From: Carposina sasakii
Taxonomy: Eukaryota; Arthropoda; Insecta; Lepidoptera; Carposinidae
Assembly: GCA_014607495.2 (NCBI GenBank)
Contig: CP053159.1
Location: 813,501-877,500, forward strand
Reading direction: 5' to 3'
DNA length: 64,000 nucleotides
The position numbers and the translations under genes were made by a program. Below the pieces are notes generated by a model that was not told the DNA's origin, did no database searches, and saw only the letters and a list, made by a program, of their open reading frames with translations. Positions 47,589 to 59,282 of this stretch are shown in pieces. Each line of letters starts with the position of its first letter. The stretch's first letter is position 1.

Positions 47589-47960
47589 ACAGGGTGTAAA
47601 AAGACAACGTTGTTATTTTAATACCTCGTTTTCTTTGTAACGTAACGATAATTTTATTCTATGGAACCAACCCCGGGAAACGAAAAATTTTTTTTAGTTT
47701 TTTTTTTATTGCCAGCAATGTATTCGATTGACAAATGTACCTACAAAACTAACATTTTTAAATATTAATAAAAAAAAATGTTTGTTAACTGTTTCCAGAT
47801 GGATTTATTATAAAAAAAATGCTGATATTCATGTAACTTTGGACCTCAATATCTTGGAAACCCGTGGTTTCCCAGGGGTGCTTCCATAGTAAAAAATGAT
47901 CGTGATGTTACAAAGAATACGAGGTATTAAAAGAACAAAGTTGTCTTTTTACAGCCAGTA
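47589..47960. mobile_element. MITE with 'gtgtaaaaagacaac' ends, core related to family A
   Basis: tacagggtgtaaaaagacaa at the left mirrors ttgtctttttacagccagta at the right. The inner 'atcttggaaacccgtgg' and 'gggtgcttccatag' segments match the core of family A, although the termini differ. Confidence 0.65.
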
Positions 47961-49141
47961 TGTATGTAACATAGCCTCACACATACTACTTAAAATATAA
48001 AATTTGTCTACAGGGCACGTTTAATTATTTAATGACTATCTCTGATAATAATATTTGTACGCCTAAATAGGCAGATTTTCGCGGACATTACCAATATTTA
48101 AGACACCATACATTGACATTGTATAATATCATTGTATTATCTACATACCGGAAATCAGACAAATAAACAATATTTCATTTCATTTCATATGTTCCATGTA
48201 GCTTCACGCCTATGTAGACAGAAACTACAGATTTTCATTTAGTACATTCCAAACATATCTCCAGGCTAGTCAAGACCTGAAACCGTCAAGCACGTGTAAA
48301 GAATTTGATGAATGTGGACGAGGCGAAAGAGTTCATACTTAGTTGAAAAGTAACGTTGATCGTCCTTCGAGAAATTGACAGTTAGTCTATTATGACTGAC
48401 TGTTTTAATGTGTCAAAAACATTTCTGGTCCTGATAACATTATGCCAGTTTCTGGTAGTCGTGCCAATTTTATCTAATTACTACTTAATTATTATTACTT
48501 TTATAGATTATTACCAAGTTAAGAGAGTGCGCGCGCAAGTTTTTTGTTTCTATGCCAAATTAATAGAGGAACCCGACTCGTAGCGTTACATATGTAGACC
48601 AACATTAGTCTCCCTACATTGTGTACATGTAAGCGTGACTTAATGATTACTTTACTAGAGTAAAATTAAATACTTCTTTTAAAAGCCACGGTGACAAAAA
48701 ACACTATTGCGCGCCAACTCTTAAGCTTGTATTGTTATTCATGTTTAAACACACAGAAATCAGTTTAGTTTTGCAATTACGTATTGAAAACTGTAATTAA
48801 TGTTGTATCCAAACAGGGTATAGGTGTATTTGGTAAATGCAAGTGTGCAAGCTTTCAATTGAAGTTTGTGAAAATTAATTAAAGTCACGTTTTCGAAAAA
48901 AAAAATTACAAGAGTTTTGCTATCACCAGGGAGTGATATAATCATTATGTAATTGCGGTTTTTTTCGCAACATACGCACTTCTGTTACACCTTGTATAGC
49001 TTCCATTATTGCTCAATATATAAATGAATGGCTTATTAAGTTTAGGCCGCCTTGCAAAACACTCCAATGATTATTAGGGTTAAATAAAATAGTGTCAATT
49101 TTTTTAATTACTTTCTATATTGTTACTATAAAAATTTTGAT
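47961..49141. other. Intergenic, nothing firm
   Basis: Mostly AT-rich. A lone family B-type end ('cttctgttacaccttgtata') occurs at 48980-48999 without a partner. The 63-codon frame at 48392-48583 is not gene-like. Confidence 0.35.
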
Positions 49142-49553
49142 ACAGGATGTAATGTAACATGTCAAGCTAAATGCTTTAGAAGTTTTCCAGATTGAACGAA
49201 ATTATACGCAGGTAAATTAGCCAGAGAAAAAGTAAACATTATACCTAATACGGGTTATAGTACTTCTCGTCCACGCAAAAACTGGTCTGCGGGCCATATC
49301 TACTTTTAAAAATGTGCATTCGCTTTTAATAGGAGATATCTACTCCGATCTTCCATATTGATTCGGGCGAATCTACCCAGGCACATTTTTAAAAGTAGAC
49401 ATCTGGCCCGCAGACCAGTTTTTGCGTGGGCGAGATGTATCACAACATAACCCTTTTGTACACAGGCTCTCTGCTGTGGGCCATTTTTATATATTTTCGT
49501 TTAATATACGCAGGTATTTTAGGTATAAGGTTTAGCATTACATCCTGTAAAAT
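49142..49553. mobile_element. MITE with inner palindrome
   Basis: Outer ends tacaggatgtaatg and cattacatcctgta are mirrored. A second, much stronger inverted pair lies inside (cgcaaaaactggtctgcggg near 49275 and cccgcagaccagtttttgcg near 49405), so one palindromic element may lie in another. Confidence 0.6.
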
Positions 49554-49655
49554 TATTAATAAAGAAAATGGGCAAAATTCTTCACCCGAGTGGGAATCAA
49601 ACCCACGACCGCTGCAAACCGTGCCAGCCGCTATAACCACTAAGCCACCGGGTCA
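49554..49655 (-). repeat. SINE-1 copy, inverted
   Basis: Minus strand: gacccggtggcttagtggtt (A box), gtcgtgggtttgattcccac (B box), tail 'ttctttattaata'. It directly adjoins the MITE to its left. Confidence 0.7.
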
Positions 49656-50012
49656 ATTATATCCTTAATATCGGAGCAGTGCAGGCGACGGACTTTTTGG
49701 TGTTATGTTTTACAATATGACAATATATTTGTCCTTTTTCCTCTCATAAGGCATGAACGGTGTCAATATAGTGATGCCAAACTAAAAGTCCGTCGTCTGC
49801 GCAATGCTTTACTTACATTATAAATACATAAATGAAGTGATTTTATGCCATTATAAATATTGTTTATAAATGATAAACTTATCATTTGTTACGTAGATAA
49901 AAGAATATGATATTGTTATAGAATTTTTTAAGGATTTATTATAAAAATTCGAACAAACATGTTTTTTATTTAATCATGTTAGCTATGTTACTAAGGATTA
50001 ACACCCATTTTA

Positions 50013-50190
50013 GCCTCGAGCACACCGTATACGTACCTCTGAGTAATGTATGGAACTGTATAGGCACGGGCAGATCGGATGCGTATGCGTAGACATAAGC
50101 ATAGACGTCAAGCGGTGACAGTTCCATACATTAAACTCAGAGGTACGTGTACGCTTACGTGCTCGCATATGCATCCGGTGTGCTCGAGGC
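50013..50190. mobile_element. MITE with 'gcctcgagcacaccg' ends
   Basis: gcctcgagcacaccg at the left, cggtgtgctcgaggc at the right. An inner pair 'cgtacctctgagt' / 'actcagaggtacg' extends the hairpin. Confidence 0.7.
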
Positions 50191-50197
50191 TTTAAAG

Positions 50198-50383
50198 CAG
50201 TGGCTCCCAAAGTGGTCCAGGTGGACCCCCAGGGGTCTACAGGAGACTCGACGGGGGTCTACGTTGGCGTGAAAAATTGAGGTTCACAATTAATTTGTAT
50301 GTGATGTAGGCCTGTAGGGGGTCCACAAGAACCAGTAAACTTTTGAAAGGGGTCTACGAGAAATAAAAGTTTGGGAACCTCTG
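50198..50383. mobile_element. hAT-type MITE, 186 bp, 8-bp duplication CTTTAAAG
   Basis: Ends cagtggctcccaaagt and agtttgggaacctctg are mirrored at 13 of 16 bases. CTTTAAAG stands at 50190-50197 and 50384-50391. The interior is rich in 'ggggtctac' motifs. Confidence 0.85.
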
Positions 50384-50563
50384 CTTTAAAGTGACATTTG
50401 AAAACAAAATGTATGGATTACCAAGTCAACTAGCATTTAACCTGAACGACAAGAATTTATTAGGTATAAATGCGAAAGTAAATTTGTTACTTCACGCTTT
50501 ACTTACACGATTATACTTTTTTAAATTTTGCAAACATATGTTAAGACCCATTTTTAGTCAAGC

Positions 50564-50700
50564 TGACGTGCGCTGACGGTCGCCGCTGATGTAGTCAATT
50601 TGTATGTAGTTACAGGTTACAAGTTTTTGAGTCGCGCTGGACCGCTCAGCGGTGACGGCCGTACAAATTGACCCATCAGCGCCGACCGTCAGCGTGACTC
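50564..50700. mobile_element. Palindromic MITE, GC-rich
   Basis: 'gctgacggtcgccgctgatg' and 'catcagcgccgaccgtcagc' are mirrored, extended by 'gtcaatttgta' / 'tacaaattgac'. A repeat R scrap ('cgcggatgcagtcgcgggc') follows at 50728-50752. Confidence 0.65.
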
Positions 50701-51069
50701 TAAAATCAGCCTGGGAGACAGTCTGTAGTCCACGCGGATGCAGTCGCGGGCATCAGCTAGTTATTCTATGGTTATAGACAGCTAATTAACCATTTAATCA
50801 AAATAAAGGTTTATTAATCGTCTCGATTAATCCTATTGCTGTTTATATGCTCTTAATAGAGCGGGCACATTTGGCCGACATATTTGAAGGCGGTTCTCTT
50901 TAAGAGATTAACCTCATAAAAACATTTCAATAAAGTCAAATTGTCATAATACATTGCTTCATCAATTCATCCGGAGAATTTAAACTAGTGGCGGATCCAG
51001 TGCAGGGGTGCGACAGGAGCTTAAGAATTTGAAATATGGTGTAATATACATTCCAGCCCAAGTAGCATG

Positions 51070-51660
51070 ATCTGCGAAACACTTTTTTTTTATATTAATT
51101 AGGCTTACGCTTGACCACAACGCGCCTGATGGTAAGCACCGTTGCAGTCTAAAGGTGGGTTCCCACGGTGCGTGATTTCGCGGACGGACGCGGATGCGCC
51201 GACGCCTACGGACGGACGCGCACCACGGACGCGTCTGTATTACCACGGACGCTCCGTTTCCCACGATCCGTGGTGCGGGCTGGTGCGCGTCCGTACGTAA
51301 TATCACGCACCGTGGGAACCCACCTTTAGATGGAGCGCGCTTGCCTAAAAGAAACCGGTTCACTCTCGACTTGAAGACCGCAAGATTATAGTTCATGGGG
51401 AACAGGGATTCAGGCAGGGAGTTCCACAACCGTTCGCACTACGAATGTAGAAGCAAAACGCTTAGTAGGTACGAGTTTTCGGCACTTCAACTGTGAACCG
51501 GTGTCGCCTTGACATTTCCCTAGTGGTCTGGTGGTAGAAGGGTGCTGGGGGAATTAGGTCGTGAAGTCCCAACGCACATAATATGATAAACCGATTTTTC
51601 GACAAATACGATAAATATAACCGCCGAATTTTGTATAGAGACGATACGATATCCACGATG
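51070..51660 (-). mobile_element. LINE RT C-terminal fragment, interrupted by a MITE
   Basis: The minus strand reads LHDLIPPAPFYHQTTREMSR, then HRFTVEVPKTRT and, after a frameshift, [20 protein letters not shown] and [11 protein letters not shown]. This is a familiar insect LINE tail. The MITE at 51148-51330 cuts it, and beyond that '[10 protein letters not shown]' continues the LINE. Confidence 0.7.
51148..51330. mobile_element. MITE with 29-bp perfect inverted ends inside LINE fragment
   Basis: tctaaaggtgggttcccacg + gtgcgtgat mirrored exactly at the right. The 183-bp interior is CpG-rich ('cggacggacgcg' repeated). Confidence 0.85.
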
Positions 51661-51689
51661 CGTGGTCATGCTAGGAGGGCAGTGCTGAT

Positions 51690-51890
51690 ACAAGGTTTTA
51701 ATAAAATAGGTACATCAGCTGCATTTCCTTCCGTGCATGTCGAACTAAGAAGTTTAGGGGCGTTCTTTCAGGCGACGAGCTAGCAACTTGTTGCTGATCT
51801 TTTACTTCTGACCTCGCTACCATACGTGGCTGTAGGTTATCGTTCGCGATCCTGCAGTTCAGTTACCTCATTTTTGGGATGCCGCGTGTG
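51690..51890 (-). repeat. Repeat E copy, inverted
   Basis: 'tacatcagctgcatttcctt', 'gacgagctagcaacttgttg', 'ctgcagttcagttacctc'. Confidence 0.6.
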
Positions 51891-52014
51891 TGTATGTTGA
51901 CCAATCCTAGCTTCGACAAACAAACGGACCATAATAGGTAATGGATAATGACCCTACTGAGGTCCGTATAGAATAGAATAGAATTTTATTTGTAACCTTT
52001 ATTTTATATTACCT

Positions 52015-52330
52015 ACTAATGGACGCCCGCGACTCCGTCCGCGTGGACTACAGAAAAAACAAAATGTCTAAATTATCTATATAAAAACATCTTCCCGAGA
52101 TAAAAAGAAGCCTATGTGTTAAGTGGAACCTGTCACAATAAATACCTGAAAACTGCATCGAAATCGGTTCAGCCATTTCTGAGATCAGCGTGCACAAACG
52201 CACAGACAAAAATTACAAAAATCATTCTTTTGGGTACTATTGCGTTGATAAAGGTCTCCTATAAATTTTTTTCTCATATATCTTCCATGTACAGACAGCG
52301 ATCCGTTACATTTTTATTATATGTATAGAT
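52015..52330 (-). repeat. Repeat R copy
   Basis: 'ggacgcccgcgactccgtcc' to 'gatccgttacatttttatta', full length relative to 25544-25866. Confidence 0.65.
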
Positions 52331-52532
52331 ATATAAGTAACCTTAAAAAAACCACGGACAGAATCGCGGGGAATACCTACACACTAGGGTGGTCCAAAAA
52401 ATTTTTTTTTATTATTTTAATTTAGCCACCCCGTTATTTTGTTACATGTATTTATAGTAATGACATAGTAAAATATCAGTGAGATAGCATAAGTAGAACA
52501 GGGTGCTCAACCAAGTGTTGTTTTTGATTTTT

Positions 52533-53750
52533 AGGGTTCCGTACCTCAAAAGGAAAAAACGGAACCCTTATAGGATCACTTTGTTGTCCGTCTGTCCGTC
52601 CGTCCGTCTGTCAAGACCCTTTTTCTCAGGAACGCGTGGAGGTATGAAGCTGAAATTTATATCAATTACTCAGGTCTACTGTCCCTTGAAGCTGTGAAAA
52701 AATCAAACTTCTAAGCCAACGCAATCAAAAGATACAGCCGTTTATGCCGCAAATTTTCGACACTTGCAAGGGAATCAAAACCTACAGGGTGCTTCCCGTG
52801 AACTCAGAATCTTGAAATTTGGTACGAAGCAACGTCTTATAGCATAGATAAAGGAAAAATTACGAAAACCATAAATTTTTAGTTACATCACATAATATAT
52901 ATTTTTTTAATAATTTTAAACTTACTACCCATTTCCTCATAAACGCGTAGAGGTATTAAATTGAAATTCATACCAAATACTCAGGTCTATAATACCTTTA
53001 AGCTGTAGCAAAATCAAACTTCTATGTCAACGCAATCAAAAGAAACAGCAATTTAAGCTGCATATTTTGAAACTCGCAAGTACTCGCAAGGGAATCAAAA
53101 CCTAAAGGGTACTTCCAGTCGACCTAGAATCTTGAAATTTGGCATGAAGCAACGTTTTATAGCACACATAAAGGAAAAATTCCGAAAACCTTAAATTTTT
53201 AGTTACATTACAAAATATATATTTTTTAATAAATATAAACTTATTACTTTTTTCCTCATGAACGCGTAGAGCTATCAAGTTGAAATTCATATCAAATACT
53301 TAGATCTAATTGCCTTTAACCCGTGAAAAAAAAAAAATTATAAGTCAACGCAAAAACGCAAAACGCAAAAGTACAACCATTGATACCGCATATTTTGAAA
53401 CTCGCAACTACACGCAAGGGAATTAAAACCTAAAGACCACTTCCCGTTGACATAGAATCTCGAAATTTGGTAAGAAGCAATAACTTACAGCACAGGTAAC
53501 AGAAAAATTCCGAAAAGCTTAAAATTTTAAGTAGTTATACCACCAAAAAAATTGTGATTGTAAACATAATTGTAGTTACAGCAATGACCGCGAGTTATTA
53601 TACTATGTATGGGGAGGGCAACATTTATTTTGCAATAAAAATACCATAGTTATGACTCGATTGTCGTAATGAACGAACTTTGTAAACCTTGCAGGTTTGT
53701 ACGGAACCCTCGGTGCGCGAGTCCGACTCGCACTTGGCCGGTTTTTTTGT
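52533..53750 (+). repeat. 'Ggttccgtac' element with three internal repeats
   Basis: About 1.2 kb from 'tagggttccgtacctcaaaa' to 'cgactcgcacttggccggtt'. Inside are three tandem units of roughly 300 bp at about 52621-52925, 52933-53235 and 53250-53545. Each starts 'gaacgcgt(g/a)gag' and includes 'aatcttgaaatttgg'. A (cgtc)n stretch lies at 52588-52612. No coding. I believe this end sequence is common in moths, class unresolved. Confidence 0.6.
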
Positions 53751-53953
53751 GTAAAATGCTCAATTTAATTTTTTGTTACAGATAAATTTCGTATTTAAAT
53801 TAGTCAATATAGTGAAAATTCATTGTTAAACAGGTTTATTAACATATTTGATACTTATTTAGTAGACTATGAAGTGAATCAGTGTTAAAAAAATGTGTTC
53901 ATCTACTAGAAAAAAAGATAATTTTTTTTTAGGGCAATTGGGTTATCTAAAGA

Positions 53954-54069
53954 GTAATTGACCCGGTGGCTCAGTGGTGAGAGCGCTGGCACGCGGAATG
54001 CAGAGGTCGTGGGTTCGATTCCCACACGGGTGAGGAATTTTTTCCATTTCTTTATTAATAATTTTATAA
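53954..54069 (+). repeat. SINE-1 copy with 11-bp duplication
   Basis: Head gacccggtggctcagtggtg, perfect B box ggttcgattcc, tail 'ttctttattaataatttta'. TTATCTAAAGA flanks it at 53943-53953 and 54070-54080. Confidence 0.78.
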
Positions 54070-54783
54070 TTATCTAAAGATATTTTAAAACTCAGCTACA
54101 TTCCAATATTGCTCTGTTTTAGAGTTTTTGCGCTCACTATATTACTACAGCCCTGTAATGATGGTCTACAAACCCACATTATCACAATTTCGCCCTATAA
54201 TTGATGTTCAATAACACAATAATAAATAAATACAATAACAAAGACCCATTAAAGTTCATGTGGAACCTTTATTGCGTAAATCAGAGACGTAAGGGAAATT
54301 GTGAACACTGCTATAGAGTTCTATGGTTTGCATACTGGTCACTTTAGAGGTCATTACAACTCCTATCTGTGACTGAAACTTCTGGTTCGATGAGCACCCT
54401 CTTGTATATACGATAGGGGGCTGAAATTTTTCGTACATAATAAGAGTGGTAGGTATAATAAATCTTAGGGGTGGCGAAACATATATTGCAAAAAAAATTT
54501 TTTTACTATATGTTTATGGACCACCCTACTACACACCTATCTAGTACACATATTCCTAAAAGTGTTTATTATTAAGTGCTTCACTAATCGCCAGAGCATC
54601 ATAGGTAATTTGTGGATGTCCTCCACAGTGGAGTGGAGACTCCTTGGTACCAACTAGCAAATATTTATCTAATAGGTAAGTAGGTATTTATCTAATACCT
54701 ATATTCAGTTAAAATATAGCGTCCAACAAGACCTTTTTCACAAAATATTTAATTGTATCAGGCGTCACTATTCGGAAGTTCAA
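54070..54783. other. Intergenic, nothing recognised
   Basis: AT-rich spacer with no repeat ends and no coding signal. Two small (taggt) runs occur near 54670-54690. Confidence 0.45.
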
Positions 54784-54970
54784 ATCTCCATTGAGGGGTC
54801 GCCCACCGCCACCGGGCCTTACACCCTCCGCTGACCCTCGGATCAATCGAAGCTTGGATCTGGCTTCTCATTGCGACAGTAGTGTCTTGTGTTCGTGATC
54901 ATGAGTTGGCAGATCCGAGGGTCAGCGGAGGGTGTAGTGCCCGGTGGTGAGCGACCCCTCAATGGAGAAC
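54784..54970. mobile_element. Long hairpin MITE, arms of about 58 bp
   Basis: ctccattgaggggtcgccca at the left pairs with gagcgacccctcaatggaga at the right, and the match continues through 'ccctccgctgaccctcggat'. The loop is about 70 bp. Confidence 0.75.
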
Positions 54971-56884
54971 TTATTTCACTGTTTAAATCTAATCTAATTA
55001 TTTTAAATACTATACAAAGTACACTAGGACTGTATTAAATTAGACCGTGGGCTATAAGTCCCTACAGTTTATCCAATCCCGTTTACAAACAAAAATGTAA
55101 ATAAAAATTGATAAACTTGTGCAAATTGATCCCATTCATTATCAATAGCGTAACTACGAGTACACGGCATATTTTATCTCTGTAATCAGTCCGACACATA
55201 TCCTGCGACAGTGAGGACGTTTGTGTTCGTTAAGAACGTACCGGGAAATATAAGTATGGACAACACGCGATAAAAGTTTATTACAAAGAACAACTGTGCT
55301 CCCAGTGGCAGACTAACACAAAGTTTATTTAGTGTCTCGAATGTTTTTGTGACATTATCATTAATTCAAGAAATTGTGTTTTTTGTTTATCAATAGTGTA
55401 AGCTAAGGTAAGATTTATAGCTCAGCTAGTTGGTTGGCTGTGACTTCGTCTGAAATACCGGATGTGTACGTTTTGTTAATTTAATACAGACACTAAAATT
55501 TCATCCAAATTGGTCGAGCAATTCATTCACTCTTCGTGTTTTGACGCGACTATAACCTTTCCTTGGGGTGGCCAGTAAGGATGACGAATGATTACGAATA
55601 AGATCCTAATAGCCAGGGATCAGATGTAGACAAGCCGAAAATTTCCGACAGTAAAAGTTTTAAATTGTTTTCCCGGTAAAACAAACCATCATAAGGGAAA
55701 TCATCCTAAAAGGAGAAACTTCATTGGGGGCAGAACTGCGTAAGTCGGTCTGCTCTATTTTGGCCCTTACCTACTCGTAATAGTTCACGTATTCTGCACT
55801 TTTGCGCTTAGCAACGTGTCGAATTATATTGGTTCTGTGGATATAAAGATTAGATTACCTACCCACTTACTCGTATTATGAGATCTAGGTACCATTTGAA
55901 AGATATGAACAATACAATAACGAACGAATGGATAGATAGGTAGGGAAGGGACACAAATGAGAGTTATTTTTCAGTGCATAATATGCATTCCTACTTCATA
56001 ATATTTGCAAGAGCAGAGAAGCATTTTCTCTTCCGGCAAAAAATGTTTTCTCTTGCATATTCTCCACACTCCATAAGACACAAGTTAATCTATCTATTAA
56101 TGTGCAGCATGCATGCAAGTGCTCAGAGGAAATTGTTGTTAAGTAAAACAAAAAGTTCAATTACGGATGATGTGAATCCATATGGAGCGCAATCACAGTG
56201 GAGTGATGATATTCTATGCTATCATAATAAATAATAAAAAAAAAAACGAATCGTTATCAGGACCTCAGTAGCCTCAGACAAAGTAAAATTATCTCTCGAT
56301 CGAATCGAAAGAGGTTCGTCACCGATACGTTTTCTCCAATAAGAAGCCTTCATTTTGGCTCGTTCTTCAAGTTACGTGATGAATTCCAACCGCACACTAA
56401 GCGGCGGCAAATACCTCGCGAGACTCCGTGGAGACCCGCCTAATGGACGAAAAGATGTCATATTTGCTTATACGTTTTATTTTATATGCTTTGTATGGAA
56501 TAAGGAACTGTACATTTCTTACTCGCAGATAAGCTGTGTCAACACGTGGCTCTGCTGTCCTTAGCTATCACTTATCACGTTCATTATCTATCACCGAGAT
56601 AAAAGAACGGACGATAAATAATAATAATGTACATTACAAGAGTCTTGATTGGTTTACATTATTGTGTCTCTGAAAAGTCGCCCTAGGTACACTAGCTTTG
56701 ATGCTGTCCAAGCAATTAATTCTGTATGTATCGTGGCCATGTCGTTGAAATAGTCAAAATGGTGTGGACCCCATCACGATGATGAATTTGTAATTTCATG
56801 AAACTGACCTACCTCCGGTGATCCTAACGAATCGCTACGTTGTATTATGAATTTATGAAACATATATTTTTCTTTACGAAGAGA
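54971..56884. other. Intergenic, nothing recognised
   Basis: No repeat copies shared with the window and no credible gene. The 86-codon frame at 55974-56234 lacks any domain I know and has no splice or codon support. Confidence 0.4.
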
Positions 56885-57376
56885 TATAAAGGATGTTTTT
56901 TCGTTGCCACTCTAAAGAAGGGTACGTAGGTACTCTATACATCAAATAAAGTAAGTTTATGCCAAAAAAATGCTGGGAAACGATGTAAATTAAAAAATAA
57001 TAATTAATTACTTGATCGGGCGAAATTTATAGTGTTTATGCTAGTTTTTTCATAGACAGATACTCGTAATTATTATTTCTCGTGAAAAAATCTTGCTATG
57101 CGCGATATGTGCATTTATGCAGGAAAACGCAGTTTATTATATATTATTATATATTATTTATATACCGTTGCTTAGTACCCACGACACAAGACCTTAGGGA
57201 TCTTAATGTGGGACTAGGTTAATGTGTTGTGTAGTGTGTGAATATTTATTTACTAAAATTTGGACCCTAATATCTTGGAAACCAGAGACTTCCCAGGTAT
57301 GCTTCCATGGAGAAAAATGATCATGATGATGAGGAGATTCCGTAGTTTTCGGGAACATTGACGACCAAAAATCAGA
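56885..57376 (+). mobile_element. MITE family A copy 5 carrying a SINE-2 piece
   Basis: tataaaggatgttttttcgt to accaaaaatcagactttata. Extra length compared with other copies is explained by SINE-2 sequence at 57155-57253. Confidence 0.65.
57155..57253 (+). repeat. 5'-truncated SINE-2 nested in family A
   Basis: 'taccgttgcttagtacccac' through 'gtgtgaatatttatttact'. It is inserted at the 'gcagtttatttact' site of the MITE, with 'tttatt' on both sides. Confidence 0.7.
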
Positions 57377-57400
57377 CTTTATAAACAGCCATCTTTCCCA

Positions 57401-57595
57401 TCAGTCTCCATCAGTCGTGCAGATACGATATACACACAGATTTTTATCACACGTTGATACAGACTTTTTAACTGCTCTATGATGTCTAATGCTGTCTAAT
57501 CGAATTCCGTAGTAAATCTGCCCATCATGAATGCAGTAAAACTCGTATTTAGACAAACAGGTCTCAAAACGGGACTCTTCCTTTCTTGGTGTCAC
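57401..57595 (-). other. Unassigned 64-codon open frame
   Basis: It has five cysteines and charged residues (ETCLSKYEFYCIHDGQIYYG), which is less repeat-like than most frames here. But it begins at a GTG, shows no splice context, and matches no family I know. Probably chance, possibly an old retroelement piece. Confidence 0.15.
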
Positions 57596-57714
57596 ATGTT
57601 CTCTATTGATTGACAGGTTATTATGTTTGTTATATACTGGATAAGAAAGTGTTTAAAATGTACTAATCTACAAATAAAAGCAATGAATAACAAATTGACA
57701 TAAATTTATGACCA

Positions 57715-57945
57715 TAACTTAGTTTGTACCACCTCTGCCTGCCCGTGGGTATCGTATGAGGCGATTAAGGGTTTCCGGGAGCAGCACCTCCCGTACTGAC
57801 AACATAGTCCGAAAATCACACTGCGGTCACCAACCCGCCTGCCCAGCCTGGTGACTATGGGTAAACCCCCCTGTGGCAGTAGCCTTGTGGCGTGCCCTGG
57901 GGGAGGCCTACGTCCAGCAGTGGACTGCAATAGGCTGAAGAAAAA
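57715..57945 (+). repeat. Repeat F copy
   Basis: 'gtatcgtatgaggcgattaa' through 'agtccgaaaatcacactgcg' to the tail 'gtccagcagtggactgcaat'. Repeat scraps with 'cctttgcccagcagtggact' follow at 58130-58165. Confidence 0.7.
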
Positions 57946-58269
57946 CAACTTAATATTATAATTCACTCTAATCTTGACTTATGTTCCTGTAGCTGGGGCA
58001 GAGGGCCTCCAGAGATCTCCGCCACTATAGTATTATCAATATAGTACCTATTCTCCAAGTTTTCATATTTATTTTGATTAAGAGGCAATCAGAGGTACTA
58101 TATTGATACTTCACAACATTCAGTCCATGGCATTGCAACATAGACCTTTGCCCAGCAGTGGACTGGGGCCGCAATTGAGTTGAATCAAAGTCCCTCATCG
58201 ACGTTAAACATAAGAACCAGTGGCCGTCTTCCCAGATACAAGTGCTGGCTACAGGATGCACTCGTTATC

Positions 58270-59280
58270 TCATTGACCGGTACGTTCGGTACTAAACAAA
58301 GGAGGCTGGAGGTTAGAGGAGTCTTGAAATAAGATCAGGAATATACACGTATTGTTTAGTAAAATTAGGTCAGAGTTGACAGCAGATACAGTTTTATTTA
58401 GGTACTAATCCCACCGAACATATAGGTTACTCGTACATTCTGTAGTAAACGCGGACGAAGTAGTGGGTACAGCCAATATAAAGAATAAAATAGTGTAATG
58501 CCTATTTTCATGGAATTTAAGTTTAGTATCATGTAGGCAGTAGAAATAACGCAGGTTTTGGTGATTTTAGGGAAAATAGATGAAACTCATATTCGATATA
58601 GTTTGTAGCCAAAAGGACTTTGGTCAGGTACCAATAGATATACAAGAATTATTATTTAAGCTCTTATCTATGATAGGTATTTCGGATAGTTCCGATACTT
58701 AGGTTTATTTCGAAGATCAAGATCGCACAGATTTTATTCTAATTAAAAATACTTACACAGGAAACAGGACACAGCTGAGTGATAAATATTTTTGTCAAAA
58801 TTCTATGCTATTTTCCACCTCCGTGGTGTGCTTTGACCAGTACATATGTGGATAATAGTGAGAAAATTGGGTCGTCTATAAGTTGATTTAAGCAATTTAT
58901 GAGTTTACAAAGTTAACTTTTTTAGAAGAGTTTGATGTGGCGATACAGCGTTTTTAGAGACATCAGGTTATAATTTTACTTTACTATATCACTAGCAAGG
59001 GGATCAGTATTTTGGTAAGTACATAGGTACCTATACATAATGGAGCCATTATTATCTAAAAATTATAATAATATTTGATGTCGGCTGTTGTACCTATCTC
59101 AGGCAAGCTCTAATCTAGGGTCTAAAATATTTAAAATGCTTTTGGGTCTAAAAGGTCTAGCTAGATTAAAAAAAAGAACAACAACATGCTTTAGTCAAAC
59201 TAATAATGCTTCCTAACGTCCATAATAAGTAGTCCGAGAAAGCAAGGGCTGGAACTCAGCAGTGCTTACGCCAACAATCT
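58270..59280. other. Intergenic, largely unassigned
   Basis: A short repeat R-like scrap near 58420-58470 ('gtaaacgcggacgaagtagt'). Otherwise AT-rich without recognisable content. Confidence 0.35.
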
Positions 59281-59282
59281 AT

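Noticed and set aside
50980..51429. 149-codon minus-strand frame as a host gene
   Set aside because: The start is a LINE tail ([11 protein letters not shown]) and the rest reads through an inserted MITE.
53954..54030. Possible tRNA gene on the plus strand
   Set aside because: Same SINE-1 family, with target-site duplications and common tail. The anticodon arm is not convincing.
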